A DNA stretch of 64,000 nucleotides, from the NCBI GenBank assembly GCA_026392415.1, contig JAPLCC010000015.1:142231-206230 (forward strand). The letters are read 5' to 3'. Below, piece after piece: positions 9,185-17,121 of this stretch. Numbering within the stretch: the first letter of the stretch is position 1; each line of letters starts with the position of its first letter. This DNA comes from Propionibacteriales bacterium. Its GTDB lineage: Bacteria > Actinomycetota > Actinomycetes > Propionibacteriales > Nocardioidaceae. A program made the translations under genes and the position numbers. The notes beneath the pieces were generated by a model. It ran no database searches. It was not told the origin of the DNA and saw only the letters and a list, made by a program, of their open reading frames with translations.

Positions 9185-10294
9185 TCACCGCGGAAAGGCA
9201 CTCGACCAGAGGCAGGAGAACGCGGTCGTGAGGATGTCGTCGAGGATGCGGGGCTCGACGTTGCCGCTGCTGTCCGCGACGAGCATCAGGTCGTCGTCGA
9301 CGTAGCCCTCGTCCCGAAGTCCGGTCACGCCGTGGTCGGCGACCAGCAGGCGCGCGGTGCAGTCGGCCCCGCGGGCATCGAGGTCGCCCTGCTGCTCGAG
9401 CACCCGCGCAATGTTGGCGATCGCGGTCTGCTCGCGGTCGCTGCCGTCGCGCGGCCGGTCCAGCGCGAGGACCGCTGCGGCGAGCGCGGCGACGCCCGCG
9501 ACTGCCGAGACCACCAGGACAGCAGGCCGACGGCGCCGGACCGGCGCCGTACGGGCGAGCGTGCGGAGGTCGTCGCGGAAGGCGGCGGCCGATGGACAGC
9601 GGTCGTGCGGCTGCCCGGCGAGAGCGGCGCGCAGGACACGGTTCAGCTCGCGGTCGTACGCCGTCAGGCCCGGCACCTGCGGGACCGTCGTTCCGGCGGG
9701 TGCCGCCCGACCGGAGAGTGTCGCCCAGAGCAGGCGGCCGAGCGCGTGGATGTCGTCGGCGACGGTGGCACCGTGATCGGCACCGATCTGGCTGGCGATG
9801 CCGAAGTCGGCGAGATACGCCACGGTGTCGGTGCCGCGGTCGCGGAGCAGCACGTTGGCGGGCTTGATGTCGCGGTGGACCAATCCGACCCGGTGCGCCT
9901 CGGCAAGGCCGTCGGCGACCTGGGCGACCAGGTCGACGCCGAACGCGGCCGGCGGCGGGCCATGGCGTCGCAGCATCGCACCGAGGTCCCCGTCGGGGAT
10001 CAGCTGGCTGGCGATGTAGAGCCGGCCGCCCGCCTGTCCGTGGGCGAAGACCTGGACGACGTGCGGCGAGTCCAGCGAGGCCTGCGCCTGTGCCTCCCGG
10101 ACGAACCGGGTCCGGAACTCCGGATCGTCCGCGAGGTCGCCGGTGATCACCTTCAGCGCGACGGTCCGGTGCAGCGTCGTGTCGAGCGCCTCGTGGACCG
10201 TTCCCATGCCTCCGGCACCGACCTGGCGCACGATCCGGTACGGACCGATCAGATCGCCCGGTGACAACCCGGCACGAGGGGGTGGAAGGGACAC
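9185..10294 (-). CDS. Membrane Ser/Thr protein kinase with truncated activation segment
   Basis: 369 aa. The Gly-rich loop (GAGGMGTVHEA), the lysine in VALKVI, the catalytic loop HRDIKPANVLL and DFG are intact. Only about 15 residues separate DFG from DIHALG, the helix-F aspartate region; the usual activation loop and APE motif (normally 35-45 residues) are missing. One membrane segment follows (VVSAVAGVAALAAAVLAL, about 260-280), then an ~85-residue outside domain. The start is GTG; TAGAAC lies six bases upstream, so the mRNA may be leaderless. It is convergent with the propeller gene. Whether it phosphorylates anything is unclear. Confidence 0.85.
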   Translation of the reverse strand: MSLPPPRAGLSPGDLIGPYRIVRQVGAGGMGTVHEALDTTLHRTVALKVITGDLADDPEFRTRFVREAQAQASLDSPHVVQVFAHGQAGGRLYIASQLIPDGDLGAMLRRHGPPPAAFGVDLVAQVADGLAEAHRVGLVHRDIKPANVLLRDRGTDTVAYLADFGIASQIGADHGATVADDIHALGRLLWATLSGRAAPAGTTVPQVPGLTAYDRELNRVLRAALAGQPHDRCPSAAAFRDDLRTLARTAPVRRRRPAVLVVSAVAGVAALAAAVLALDRPRDGSDREQTAIANIARVLEQQGDLDARGADCTARLLVADHGVTGLRDEGYVDDDLMLVADSSGNVEPRILDDILTTAFSCLWSSAFPR

Positions 10295-10349
10295 GCAGTC
10301 GTTCTACCCCGGCATCAGCCGCTTGGCGAACAGTCCTCCACAGGTCCTG

Positions 10350-11681
10350 TCAGTCGGTGATCAGGGCCAGGGCGGGGTCGCTGATGAACCCGGCGACGTC
10401 GGCGAGGAACTGCGAACCGGTCGCACCATCGACGTGCCGGTGGTCGAACGACATCGTCACCGTCATCACCTGGCGCGGAACGACCTGCCCGTCGACGACC
10501 CACGGCTGGGTCTTGATCGCGCCGAGGCAGAGGATCGCGGACTCACCCGGGTTGATGATCGGCGTACCGCCGTCCACCCCGAACACACCGATGTTCGTGA
10601 TCGTGAACGAGCCGCCGGCAAGCTGAGCCGGCTGGGTGCGGCCTTCACGAGCGGTCGTGGTCAGTGCTTCGAGTTCCTGGGCCAGCTCGACCAGCGAGAG
10701 CGCGTGGGCGTCCTTGATGTTCGGGACGACCAGGCCCCGCGGTGTCGCGGCCGCGATGCCGAGGTTGACGTAGTGCTTGACCACGACCTCCTGGGCGGCC
10801 TCGTCCCACGTGGAGTTCACCAACGGCATACGACGAAGGGCGAGCACGCACGCCCGCGCAACGACGAGCAGCGGGCTGACCTTCAGGCCCTTGAACTCGG
10901 GGCGATCCTTCAACTTGGCAACGAGCTCCACGGTCGCGGTCGCGTCGATCGTGGTCCACGCGGTGACCTGGGGCGCGGTGAAGGCCGACGCCACCATGGC
11001 GCTCGCCATCTGCTTGCGGACACCCTTGATCGGCTCGCGGGTCTCGCGCTCCCCCGAGGGCGCGCCGGCGCCCGTCGCAGCGAGCACGTCGTCCTTGGTG
11101 ATCGTGCCCTTCGGCCCGGTCGGACGCAGCGCCGCCAGGTCGACGCCCAGGTCGCGGGCGAGGCGTCGGACGAGCGGCTTGGCGAGGGCGCGAGCGCTGC
11201 TGGGGTTTCGGGACGGGGTCTCGAGACGGTCGCCAGCGCGACCTCCGCGACCTCCTTCGGATTGCTGCGCAACCTCCTCGACCACCGGGGTGACCGGTGT
11301 GACCGCGGTGTCGGCGGTCGAGACCCGGGCCCGCCGCTTGAGCGAGCGTTGCCTGGGGCCGTACCCGACCAGCGTCACGTTGCCGGTGGGCGGAATGTTC
11401 GTGTCGATGACCTCAGGACCCGGCCCAGGCGCCGCGGCCTTGTCGCCGATCCGGATGATCGAGGTGCCGACCTCGACCATCTGGCCCTCGGCCGCCAGCA
11501 GGGCCAGCACCTCACCGGCGTAGGGCGAGGGCAGCTCGACGATCGACTTGGCCGTCTCGATCTCGACGATCACGTCGTTGATGGCGACCACGTCGCCCGC
11601 CTTCACCCGCCACGCGACGATCTCGGCCTCGGTCAGTCCCTCGCCGACGTCAGGGAGCTTGAACTCGTTCACACCAGTCAT
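10350..11681 (-). CDS. bkdC: Dihydrolipoamide acyltransferase (E2) of branched-chain 2-oxoacid dehydrogenase
   Basis: 443 aa from the ATG at 11681, which has GAGGAG nine bases upstream; a longer frame exists but lacks this signal. One lipoyl domain (residues about 3-75, lipoyl lysine in ETAKS), an E3/E1-binding domain (ARALAKPLVRRLARDLGVDL through GTITKDDV) and a C-terminal acyltransferase domain with the HRHVDG active site are present. The complex makes acyl-CoA from branched 2-oxo acids or pyruvate. It is the last gene of the E1a-E1b-E2 operon. The linker before the E3-binding domain is encoded by a dispersed palindromic repeat (11217-11284). Confidence 0.93.
   Translation of the reverse strand: MTGVNEFKLPDVGEGLTEAEIVAWRVKAGDVVAINDVIVEIETAKSIVELPSPYAGEVLALLAAEGQMVEVGTSIIRIGDKAAAPGPGPEVIDTNIPPTGNVTLVGYGPRQRSLKRRARVSTADTAVTPVTPVVEEVAQQSEGGRGGRAGDRLETPSRNPSSARALAKPLVRRLARDLGVDLAALRPTGPKGTITKDDVLAATGAGAPSGERETREPIKGVRKQMASAMVASAFTAPQVTAWTTIDATATVELVAKLKDRPEFKGLKVSPLLVVARACVLALRRMPLVNSTWDEAAQEVVVKHYVNLGIAAATPRGLVVPNIKDAHALSLVELAQELEALTTTAREGRTQPAQLAGGSFTITNIGVFGVDGGTPIINPGESAILCLGAIKTQPWVVDGQVVPRQVMTVTMSFDHRHVDGATGSQFLADVAGFISDPALALITD
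11217..11284. repeat. Family A palindromic repeat inside the E2 gene
   Basis: Contains GGTCTCGAGACGGT, a hairpin GGTCGC/GCGACC, and TTGCTGCGCAACCTCCTCGACCA, the same units as the elements at 18451, 19025 and 24603. Read on the minus strand it codes VVEEVAQQ ... RLET, keeps the frame and falls in a flexible linker. It is degenerate relative to the other copies. Confidence 0.75.
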
Positions 11682-11694
11682 CGCGGAGATCTCC

Positions 11695-12672
11695 TCAGAA
11701 CCCGAAGGTCCGGTCGACGGCATCGAGCACGCGGTCCAGGTCCGGGACGTAGAACTCCTCGATGCGGGCCGACGGGTAGGGCGTGTCGTACCCCGTCACT
11801 CGCAGCACGGGAGCCTCCAGCGAGTGGAAGCACTCCTCTGTCACCCGGGCCGCGATCTCGGCGCCCATGCCCAGCGTCAGGTGGGCTTCGTGGACGACCA
11901 CGAGCCGACCCGTGCGTCGGACGGAGTCGAACACCGGCGACAGGTCGAGCGGCGAGAGCGTGCGCGGGTCGATCACCTCGAGCGACCGGCCCTCGTCGGC
12001 GGCAACCGCGGCCGCGTCGAGACAGGTCGACACCGTCGGACCGTAGGCCACCAAGGTGGCGTCCGTGCCCGCCTGCACCACCCGCGACTGCCACAACGGC
12101 GGGGGCGTGGCCGACTCGTCGACCTCGCCCTTCGTGGAGTGGTAGAGCCGTTTGGGCTCGAGGAAGATCACGGGGTCATCGGCGCGGATCGCCTGCTGGA
12201 TCATGGCGTAGGCGTCGGCCGGGTTCGAGCAGGTCACCACCTTCAGCCCGGGCGTGTGCACGAACTGCGCCTCAGGGGATTCGCTGTGGTGCTCGACGGC
12301 TCCGATGCCGCCACCGAAAGGAATCCGGATCACCATGGGCATCCGGACCTTGCCCTGGGTGCGGAAGTGGAACCTCGCCACCTGGCTGACGATCTGGTCG
12401 TAGGCGGGGTAGACGAAGCCGTCGAACTGGATCTCGACCACGGGCCGGTAGCCACGCAGGGCCAACCCGACCGCCGTACCGACGATGCCGGACTCGGCCA
12501 GCGGTGTGTCGATGACCCGGTCATCGCCGAAGTCCTTCAGCAAGCCATCGGTGATCCGGAAGACACCACCGAGGGTGCCGACGTCCTCACCCATCACGAG
12601 GACCTTCTCGTCGTCCTCCATCGCCCGCCGGAGACCGGAGTTGAGCGCCTTGGCCAAGGTCATCGTCGTCAT
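11695..12672 (-). CDS. bkdB: 2-oxoacid dehydrogenase E1 beta subunit
   Basis: 325 aa. The start at 12672 forms an ATGA overlap with the E1-alpha stop, implying translational coupling. Transketolase-type motifs are visible: GEDVGTLGGVFRITDG near the N-terminus, DTPLAESGIVGTAVGLALRG, the central IPFGGGIGAVEHHSES, and the C-terminal TGYDTPYPSARIEEFYVP. It pairs with the alpha subunit to bind thiamine diphosphate and decarboxylate the 2-oxo acid. The substrate is most likely branched-chain by resemblance to mycobacterial BkdABC, but the sequence alone does not exclude pyruvate. Confidence 0.93.
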   Translation of the reverse strand: MTTMTLAKALNSGLRRAMEDDEKVLVMGEDVGTLGGVFRITDGLLKDFGDDRVIDTPLAESGIVGTAVGLALRGYRPVVEIQFDGFVYPAYDQIVSQVARFHFRTQGKVRMPMVIRIPFGGGIGAVEHHSESPEAQFVHTPGLKVVTCSNPADAYAMIQQAIRADDPVIFLEPKRLYHSTKGEVDESATPPPLWQSRVVQAGTDATLVAYGPTVSTCLDAAAVAADEGRSLEVIDPRTLSPLDLSPVFDSVRRTGRLVVVHEAHLTLGMGAEIAARVTEECFHSLEAPVLRVTGYDTPYPSARIEEFYVPDLDRVLDAVDRTFGF

Positions 12673-13805
12673 CGGGCCACCTCCTCGAACGAGGCCACGT
12701 GGGCGTCGAAGACGGCCTGTTGGGCGGCGAGCTCGGCGGTCTGCTCGGCGTGCACCATCGCGAAGATGTCGCGAGGAGCCGGGTCCGGCAACGCATGACA
12801 TTCGCGTCGCATCCGCTCGCCGAGAGCATCGGCCTCCGCCGCCACCTCGCCGAAGAAGTCGTCATCGGCGAAGCCGTTGCTTCGCAGGTGGGCCTCCACC
12901 CGTGAGATCGGGTCCTTCAACTTCCACTGTTCGACGTCGTCGCTCAACCGGTAGCGGGTCGGGTCGTCCGTGGTGGTGTGCGCACCCATCCGGTACGTGT
13001 AGGCCTCGATGAGCGTCGGGCCCTGGCCGTCGCGGGCGCGCTGCAGAGCGGCCTGCATGACGGCATACGTCGCGAGGACGTCGTTGCCGTCGACCCGGAC
13101 CCCGGGGAAGCCGAAGCCCTGGGCGCGGCGATACAGCGGGATCCGCGACTGGCGCTCGGACGGCTCGGAGATCGCCCACTGGTTGTTCTGGCAGAAGAAC
13201 ACCACGGGAGCGTTGTAGGACGCAGCGAAGACGAACGCCTCGTTGACATCACCCTGCGAGGTGGCCCCATCGCCGAAGAACGCGACGACGGCGGTGTCGC
13301 GCGTGGCGTCGCCGGTCCCCACGGCGCCGTCGCGCTGCACCCCCATGGCGTAGCCCGTGGCGTGCAGCGTGTGCGAGCCGATGACGATCGAGTAGATGCC
13401 GAAGTTGTGCTCGAAGGGGTCCCAGCCGCCCTGGTCGACCCCGCGGAACAGCGCGAGCAGGCGGACCGGGTCGACGCCTCGGCACCAGGCGATGCCGTGC
13501 TCGCGGTAGGTCGGGAAGCCGAAGTCCTGGGGAGACAGGGCGCGGCCGGCGCCGATCTGGGCGCCCTCCTGGCCGAGCGACTGGGGCCAGAGACCGAGCT
13601 CGCCGTGCCGCTGGAGCGCGGTCGCCTCGATGTCGAGGCGACGCACCAGCGTCATGTCGCGGTAGAAGCCGCGCACCTGGTCGGCCGAGAACTCCCGGCC
13701 GAACACCGGGTGGTCGACCCGCTCACCCTCAGGCGTGAGGAGCTGGACGAGCTCGAGGTCATCCGTTGCCTGCTGTGGGGCCGGTCCGAAGACGGGGTCG
13801 GTCAT
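12669..13805 (-). CDS. bkdA: 2-oxoacid dehydrogenase E1 alpha subunit
   Basis: 378 aa. The thiamine-diphosphate motif is GDGATSQGDVNEAF with NNQWAIS 25-30 residues on; the substrate and phosphate-binding stretch YREHGIAWCRGVD and the loop YRMGAHTTTDDPTRYR are typical of the family. I chose the ATG at 13805 because GGAG lies five bases upstream; the adjacent GTG at 13808 would be too close to it. It is the first gene of the operon, with E1-beta overlapping by four bases and E2 13 bases further. Cytoplasmic. Confidence 0.93.
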   Translation of the reverse strand: MTDPVFGPAPQQATDDLELVQLLTPEGERVDHPVFGREFSADQVRGFYRDMTLVRRLDIEATALQRHGELGLWPQSLGQEGAQIGAGRALSPQDFGFPTYREHGIAWCRGVDPVRLLALFRGVDQGGWDPFEHNFGIYSIVIGSHTLHATGYAMGVQRDGAVGTGDATRDTAVVAFFGDGATSQGDVNEAFVFAASYNAPVVFFCQNNQWAISEPSERQSRIPLYRRAQGFGFPGVRVDGNDVLATYAVMQAALQRARDGQGPTLIEAYTYRMGAHTTTDDPTRYRLSDDVEQWKLKDPISRVEAHLRSNGFADDDFFGEVAAEADALGERMRRECHALPDPAPRDIFAMVHAEQTAELAAQQAVFDAHVASFEEVAR

Positions 13806-13896
13806 CACCGCTCCTAGCGTCCGAGTCAGTCAGAGGGGGGCGAATCTGGCTCTGGATGGCGTGTCTGTGATCCGAACCACAGCGCATTCCACGATA

Positions 13897-13920
13897 CCCG
13901 CTCCCGTCATTCCGAGCGGG
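13897..13920 (-). terminator. Hairpin between the membrane-protein gene and the bkd operon
   Basis: CCCGCTC (13897-13903) pairs perfectly with GAGCGGG (13914-13920). It lies just after the stop of the 13939 gene on the minus strand and before the bkd operon. There is no strong T-run, so it may be a weak terminator or an mRNA end stabiliser. Confidence 0.4.
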
Positions 13921-13938
13921 ATCCGGGGTCGGGCGCGG

Positions 13939-14742
13939 TCACTTCTCGACGTAGCTGTAACCGGTGATCAGCCACTGTCCTGAGGATCCGTCGAGGAGCC
14001 AGGTCGAGTCGAGCGTCTTGCCGGTGTTGGGGGCGTAGACGTCACCGGTCACGGTGGAGAAGGCGCCGACAGTCACGGGCTCGTCGAAGGTGTATTCGGC
14101 GTTCGACATGTCGAGGTTTCCGGCATTGGCCTCGCAGCCTGCCTGGTCGGTGAACTCGCTCGCGAAGTAGGTCGGCGTGGACAGACCCTCGACGGCGAGG
14201 CAGTTGCCCTCCAGCAGGGAGTCGAGGAAGGCCCGCGACGTGATGGTCGGGTCCTCGGTCGGCGCAGTGAGGAAGTCCGAGCTCTCCGGGGCCGATGGCG
14301 TGAACGCCGATGCCGACTCCGACTCCGACTCCGACTCGGACGGGGACTCCGACGCCGAGCTGGACTGGGACGAGTCGTCGTCACGGGCCGAGCTCTTGTC
14401 GTCGTCGTCACCACTGAGGAGGACGAAGGCCAGAACCGCACCGGCCACCACGAGCGCCAGGACGCCCGCGATGATGCCGATGACCAGACCCTTCTTGCCG
14501 CCGCCACCGTTGGGCGGAGGGGCACCGTAGCCTCCGGGAGCACCGGGGCCACCGGGGTAGCCGCCGCCGGGGAAACCGCCGCCCTGCGGGGGGTAGCCAC
14601 CCTGGGGCGGGTAGCCACCCTGCTGTGGTTGACCACCCGGAGGACCGTACTGCGGCGGCGGCGGAGCGCCCCCGCCCTGCGGCGCGATCTGGGTCGGCGG
14701 CTGCTGGCCGGGCTGTCCGGGGCCGGGGAACTGATTGCTCAC
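13939..14742 (-). CDS. Proline/glycine-rich single-span membrane protein
   Basis: 267 aa. Residues 1-85 are Pro/Gly/Gln-rich with PPQGGYPPQGG repeats and lie inside; one membrane helix follows (LVIGIIAGVLALVVAGAVLAFVLL). The outside part starts with an Asp/Ser-rich region containing SESESESESA, made by a GACTCC microsatellite, and ends in an ~110-residue domain with two cysteines (NCLAVEG, AGCEANAG) reminiscent of DUF4878-type folds. The leaderless start is GTG with TAGGCT six bases upstream; the TAG of that -10 box is the stop codon of the upstream gene. Function unknown. Confidence 0.75.
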   Translation of the reverse strand: MSNQFPGPGQPGQQPPTQIAPQGGGAPPPPQYGPPGGQPQQGGYPPQGGYPPQGGGFPGGGYPGGPGAPGGYGAPPPNGGGGKKGLVIGIIAGVLALVVAGAVLAFVLLSGDDDDKSSARDDDSSQSSSASESPSESESESESASAFTPSAPESSDFLTAPTEDPTITSRAFLDSLLEGNCLAVEGLSTPTYFASEFTDQAGCEANAGNLDMSNAEYTFDEPVTVGAFSTVTGDVYAPNTGKTLDSTWLLDGSSGQWLITGYSYVEK

Positions 14743-14748
14743 GGGCTG

Positions 14749-14754
14749 AGCCTA
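14749..14754 (-). promoter_or_regulatory. -10 box TAGGCT of a leaderless promoter, overlapping a stop codon
   Basis: TAGGCT on the minus strand, exactly six bases before the GTG at 14742. Its first three bases are the TAG stop of the gene at 14752-15639, so the downstream gene can be transcribed independently of the upstream one. Confidence 0.55.
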
Positions 14755-15639
14755 GGGAGCGTGGTCCGGCCATGCATCGGAATTGAGGGATTCCTTTTCG
14801 CGTCGTGGCCACAGCGACACCCCGATCAGCAGGAATCCCACAGGCAGCGCGAGCAGGAACCCCTGGGCGTACGGCGCCAGCGACCCGGTCACGGCATCCA
14901 CCATGATCCGGGCCAGCGCCTGCTGACCGATGTCGGCGCGATCCGCGACGAACTCGCCGACCGGGTCGGCGGCGAATCGCACGAGTGCGGCAGCAGCAGC
15001 GACCCCCATCAGACCGAGGCCAGCGATGCGGAGCCGGCCGCGCCAGCCCGCGGCCACCAGGACGGCCAGGGCGAACAGCGCTGCCCACACGAAGGGGATC
15101 CAACCCGCGACGCGATCGGCGCTGCGGTAAGCGGGCCCCGCGTCGACCACCCTGGACCGCGGCGCCACCGCGATGTCGAGGGGAATCCTCGGCAGCGCGG
15201 CGATCGGAATGCCGCGATCCTCGATCAGCAGCAGCACCTGGGCGAGCAACGGCGTGGCATCAATCGTGAGGTTGCCGTCGGGAGACGCCTCCGGATCCTC
15301 CAGCAGGGCGATCACGTCACGGTGCAGGTCGTCATTGGCGGTACGCCAGAACTCCGGGAAGTCCGGGCTCTCCACGACCGTGGTCGACGCCACTCGGGCC
15401 CACTGCGTGACCGCATCGGGCAACTCCACGGGCACGTACTTCTGGAGCGCGGCCACCGCAGCAGCAGCCGAGGCATCCGCCATCACCCGCCGGACCTGTG
15501 GGTCCTCGGCGAGCGGCGCGACGGAGGCGACGTACTCCTGCTGGTCCTCGACCTTCGCGCTCAGCCACGACGTGACGATCACGAACGGCGCCACGACGGT
15601 GGCGACGAGGACCAACAGGAGTGCAGAAGTGAATCTCAC
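14752..15639 (-). CDS. Membrane protein of unknown family
   Basis: 295 aa. There is one N-terminal membrane segment (LLLVLVATVVAPFVIVTSWL), an outside domain of about 150 residues containing PLAEDPQVRRVMADASAAAAV and PVELPDAV, then three C-terminal segments (about residues 175-195, 203-222 and 255-278). The layout resembles an integral membrane protein with one large extracytoplasmic loop; no catalytic residues are recognised. It starts at GTG ten bases after the previous stop, so it is probably co-transcribed with the gene at 15650. Confidence 0.65.
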   Translation of the reverse strand: MRFTSALLLVLVATVVAPFVIVTSWLSAKVEDQQEYVASVAPLAEDPQVRRVMADASAAAAVAALQKYVPVELPDAVTQWARVASTTVVESPDFPEFWRTANDDLHRDVIALLEDPEASPDGNLTIDATPLLAQVLLLIEDRGIPIAALPRIPLDIAVAPRSRVVDAGPAYRSADRVAGWIPFVWAALFALAVLVAAGWRGRLRIAGLGLMGVAAAAALVRFAADPVGEFVADRADIGQQALARIMVDAVTGSLAPYAQGFLLALPVGFLLIGVSLWPRREKESLNSDAWPDHAP

Positions 15640-15649
15640 GTGGTCGAGC

Positions 15650-16561
15650 TCAGCTCTCCTCGTCCTGCGACCACGACCCGTCGACCTTCCAGTCGCCGTC
15701 TTCGTCGACGACCTTCAGCTGGCCGTCCCGCGTCTCGGAGTCGTCGATGTCCTCGATGCCGCAGTCATCGAAGGCGTCCTCGTCACCGTTGAAGGTCTGC
15801 GTGATCTCGTAGTCGACGATGGCCTCGTCGTCACCCTCTTCGTCGACGTCCTCGATCACGACCTCGTAGTCGAAGCTGTCCGAGACGTCCTTGTTGGTGA
15901 GCTCGCAGTCGTTCGAGTCGGAGTACTCGTCGTCCGCGTCCTCATCGCGGTCGTCCTGCTCCTTCTCGGCATACTCGTCGCAGTCGTCGGCCTCGTAGTT
16001 CTCGACGAGCGCTTCCTGGCTGTCCTCGGTGAGGAGCTCGCACTCGGTCTTGTAGTCACCGGTGTACAGCGCCTTGATGTAGTCCTTGGTCACGCTCTCG
16101 GGGTTGTTGCCCCCGACCAGCTTGAGCAGCACGACGAGCAGGATGATCACGAAGACCACGGCAGCCGCACCGCCGCCGATGATCGCGAACAGCTTGCCGT
16201 TGCCCGTGCCGCCGGAGCCGCCGGCGCCGCCGCCGTAGTTGGGCTGCCCGAACTGCTGGCCGCCGTATGCCTGCTGACCAGCGGGCTGGCCGTACACCTG
16301 CTGGCCGGCGGGAGCGCCGTACTGGCCCTGGGCAGGCTGGCCGTAGCCCTGCTGCGCGCCCTGGTTGAAATCGGCGGCACGGTTGGGAGCAACCACGGTG
16401 GCCTGGTCACCGGGGACCTGCGGAGTCTGGGGAACCTCCGGTGCAGCGCCCGGCGCCGGCTGGGTGTGCTCGGTCCACTGCGTGCCGTCCCACCAACGCT
16501 GCCCGCCCTGACCGTCGGGGTACCACCCGGGAGGGGTCGTGGGCTGGTTCGGGTCCGACAT
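15650..16561 (-). CDS. DUF2510-domain single-span membrane protein
   Basis: 303 aa. The N-terminus PGWYPDGQGGQRWWDGTQW is a DUF2510 domain. A Gln/Gly/Tyr-rich segment with YGQPAGQQ repeats follows, then a membrane helix (LFAIIGGGAAAVVFVIILLVVLL, about 143-165) and an extremely acidic outside domain rich in Asp and Glu. The ATG has GAGGAGA upstream. It heads a run with the 14752 gene. DUF2510 proteins are common and uncharacterised in actinobacteria; function unknown. Confidence 0.78.
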   Translation of the reverse strand: MSDPNQPTTPPGWYPDGQGGQRWWDGTQWTEHTQPAPGAAPEVPQTPQVPGDQATVVAPNRAADFNQGAQQGYGQPAQGQYGAPAGQQVYGQPAGQQAYGGQQFGQPNYGGGAGGSGGTGNGKLFAIIGGGAAAVVFVIILLVVLLKLVGGNNPESVTKDYIKALYTGDYKTECELLTEDSQEALVENYEADDCDEYAEKEQDDRDEDADDEYSDSNDCELTNKDVSDSFDYEVVIEDVDEEGDDEAIVDYEITQTFNGDEDAFDDCGIEDIDDSETRDGQLKVVDEDGDWKVDGSWSQDEES

Positions 16562-16644
16562 CGCTGATCTCCTCGAGCATGAGAGCGGGTTTTCCGCTTC
16601 AGAATGGCCGCATCATGCCACGGCGAGTGGCGAGCCCATCGGTC

Positions 16645-17121
16645 CTACCCCGCGTCGACGCCGCCCACGCGCCAGTCCCCGTCGACATCGACGAGCTCGA
16701 CAGTGCCTCGGTCCACCCCGGGGCCGTCGGACTCCCCGCCCTGCTGGTCGAACTCGACGAGGTAGGACACCCGGGCCCGGCCGTCGACCTCGCTCAGCTC
16801 GGTGACCGTGATCCGGACGTTGTCGACCTCGACGTCAGCCACGGGCTCACCGTCGACCTCGTCGGCGGCGTCCAGCCGGTCGGCACGATCCGACGCGTCG
16901 GCGTACTCCGCACAGGAGGCGAACGGATAGCCCTCGTAGATGTACTGGCGCCATTTCTCGGACGACAGGTCGCACTGGGCCTCCCAGTCGCCCGACCACA
17001 GCGCGTCGAGGTACTCCTTCGCCACCTCCTCCGCGCTGTCGCCACGGAGAACGACGAACAGACCGGCGGCGGCTGCGAGGACCGCGAGAACCACCGCTGC
17101 CACGATGATGCGGCGTTTCAC
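16645..17121 (-). CDS. Small single-span protein with secreted NTF2-like domain
   Basis: 158 aa starting at a GTG that overlaps the upstream TGA by GTGA (17118-17121), with AGGAA just before it. KRRIIVAAVVLAVLAAAAGLFVVL is a membrane anchor. The rest (AEEVAKEYLDALWSGDWEAQCDL onward) looks like a DUF4878/NTF2-type domain: helix, then WSGDW, two cysteines and a C-terminal beta strand VDVDGDWRVG. It is coupled to the zinc metallopeptidase gene, so the two may act together at the envelope. Confidence 0.7.
   Translation of the reverse strand: MKRRIIVAAVVLAVLAAAAGLFVVLRGDSAEEVAKEYLDALWSGDWEAQCDLSSEKWRQYIYEGYPFASCAEYADASDRADRLDAADEVDGEPVADVEVDNVRITVTELSEVDGRARVSYLVEFDQQGGESDGPGVDRGTVELVDVDGDWRVGGVDAG

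Noticed and set aside
9700..9800. Frameshift in the kinase gene explaining the missing activation loop
   Set aside because: The frame is continuous and the motifs on both sides are in the same frame, so a multiple-of-three deletion or genuine shortening fits better than a frameshift.
14296..14352. GACTCC repeats as a mobile or regulatory repeat
   Set aside because: They are a coding microsatellite giving a Ser/Glu linker in a membrane protein; low-complexity coding DNA is sufficient explanation.
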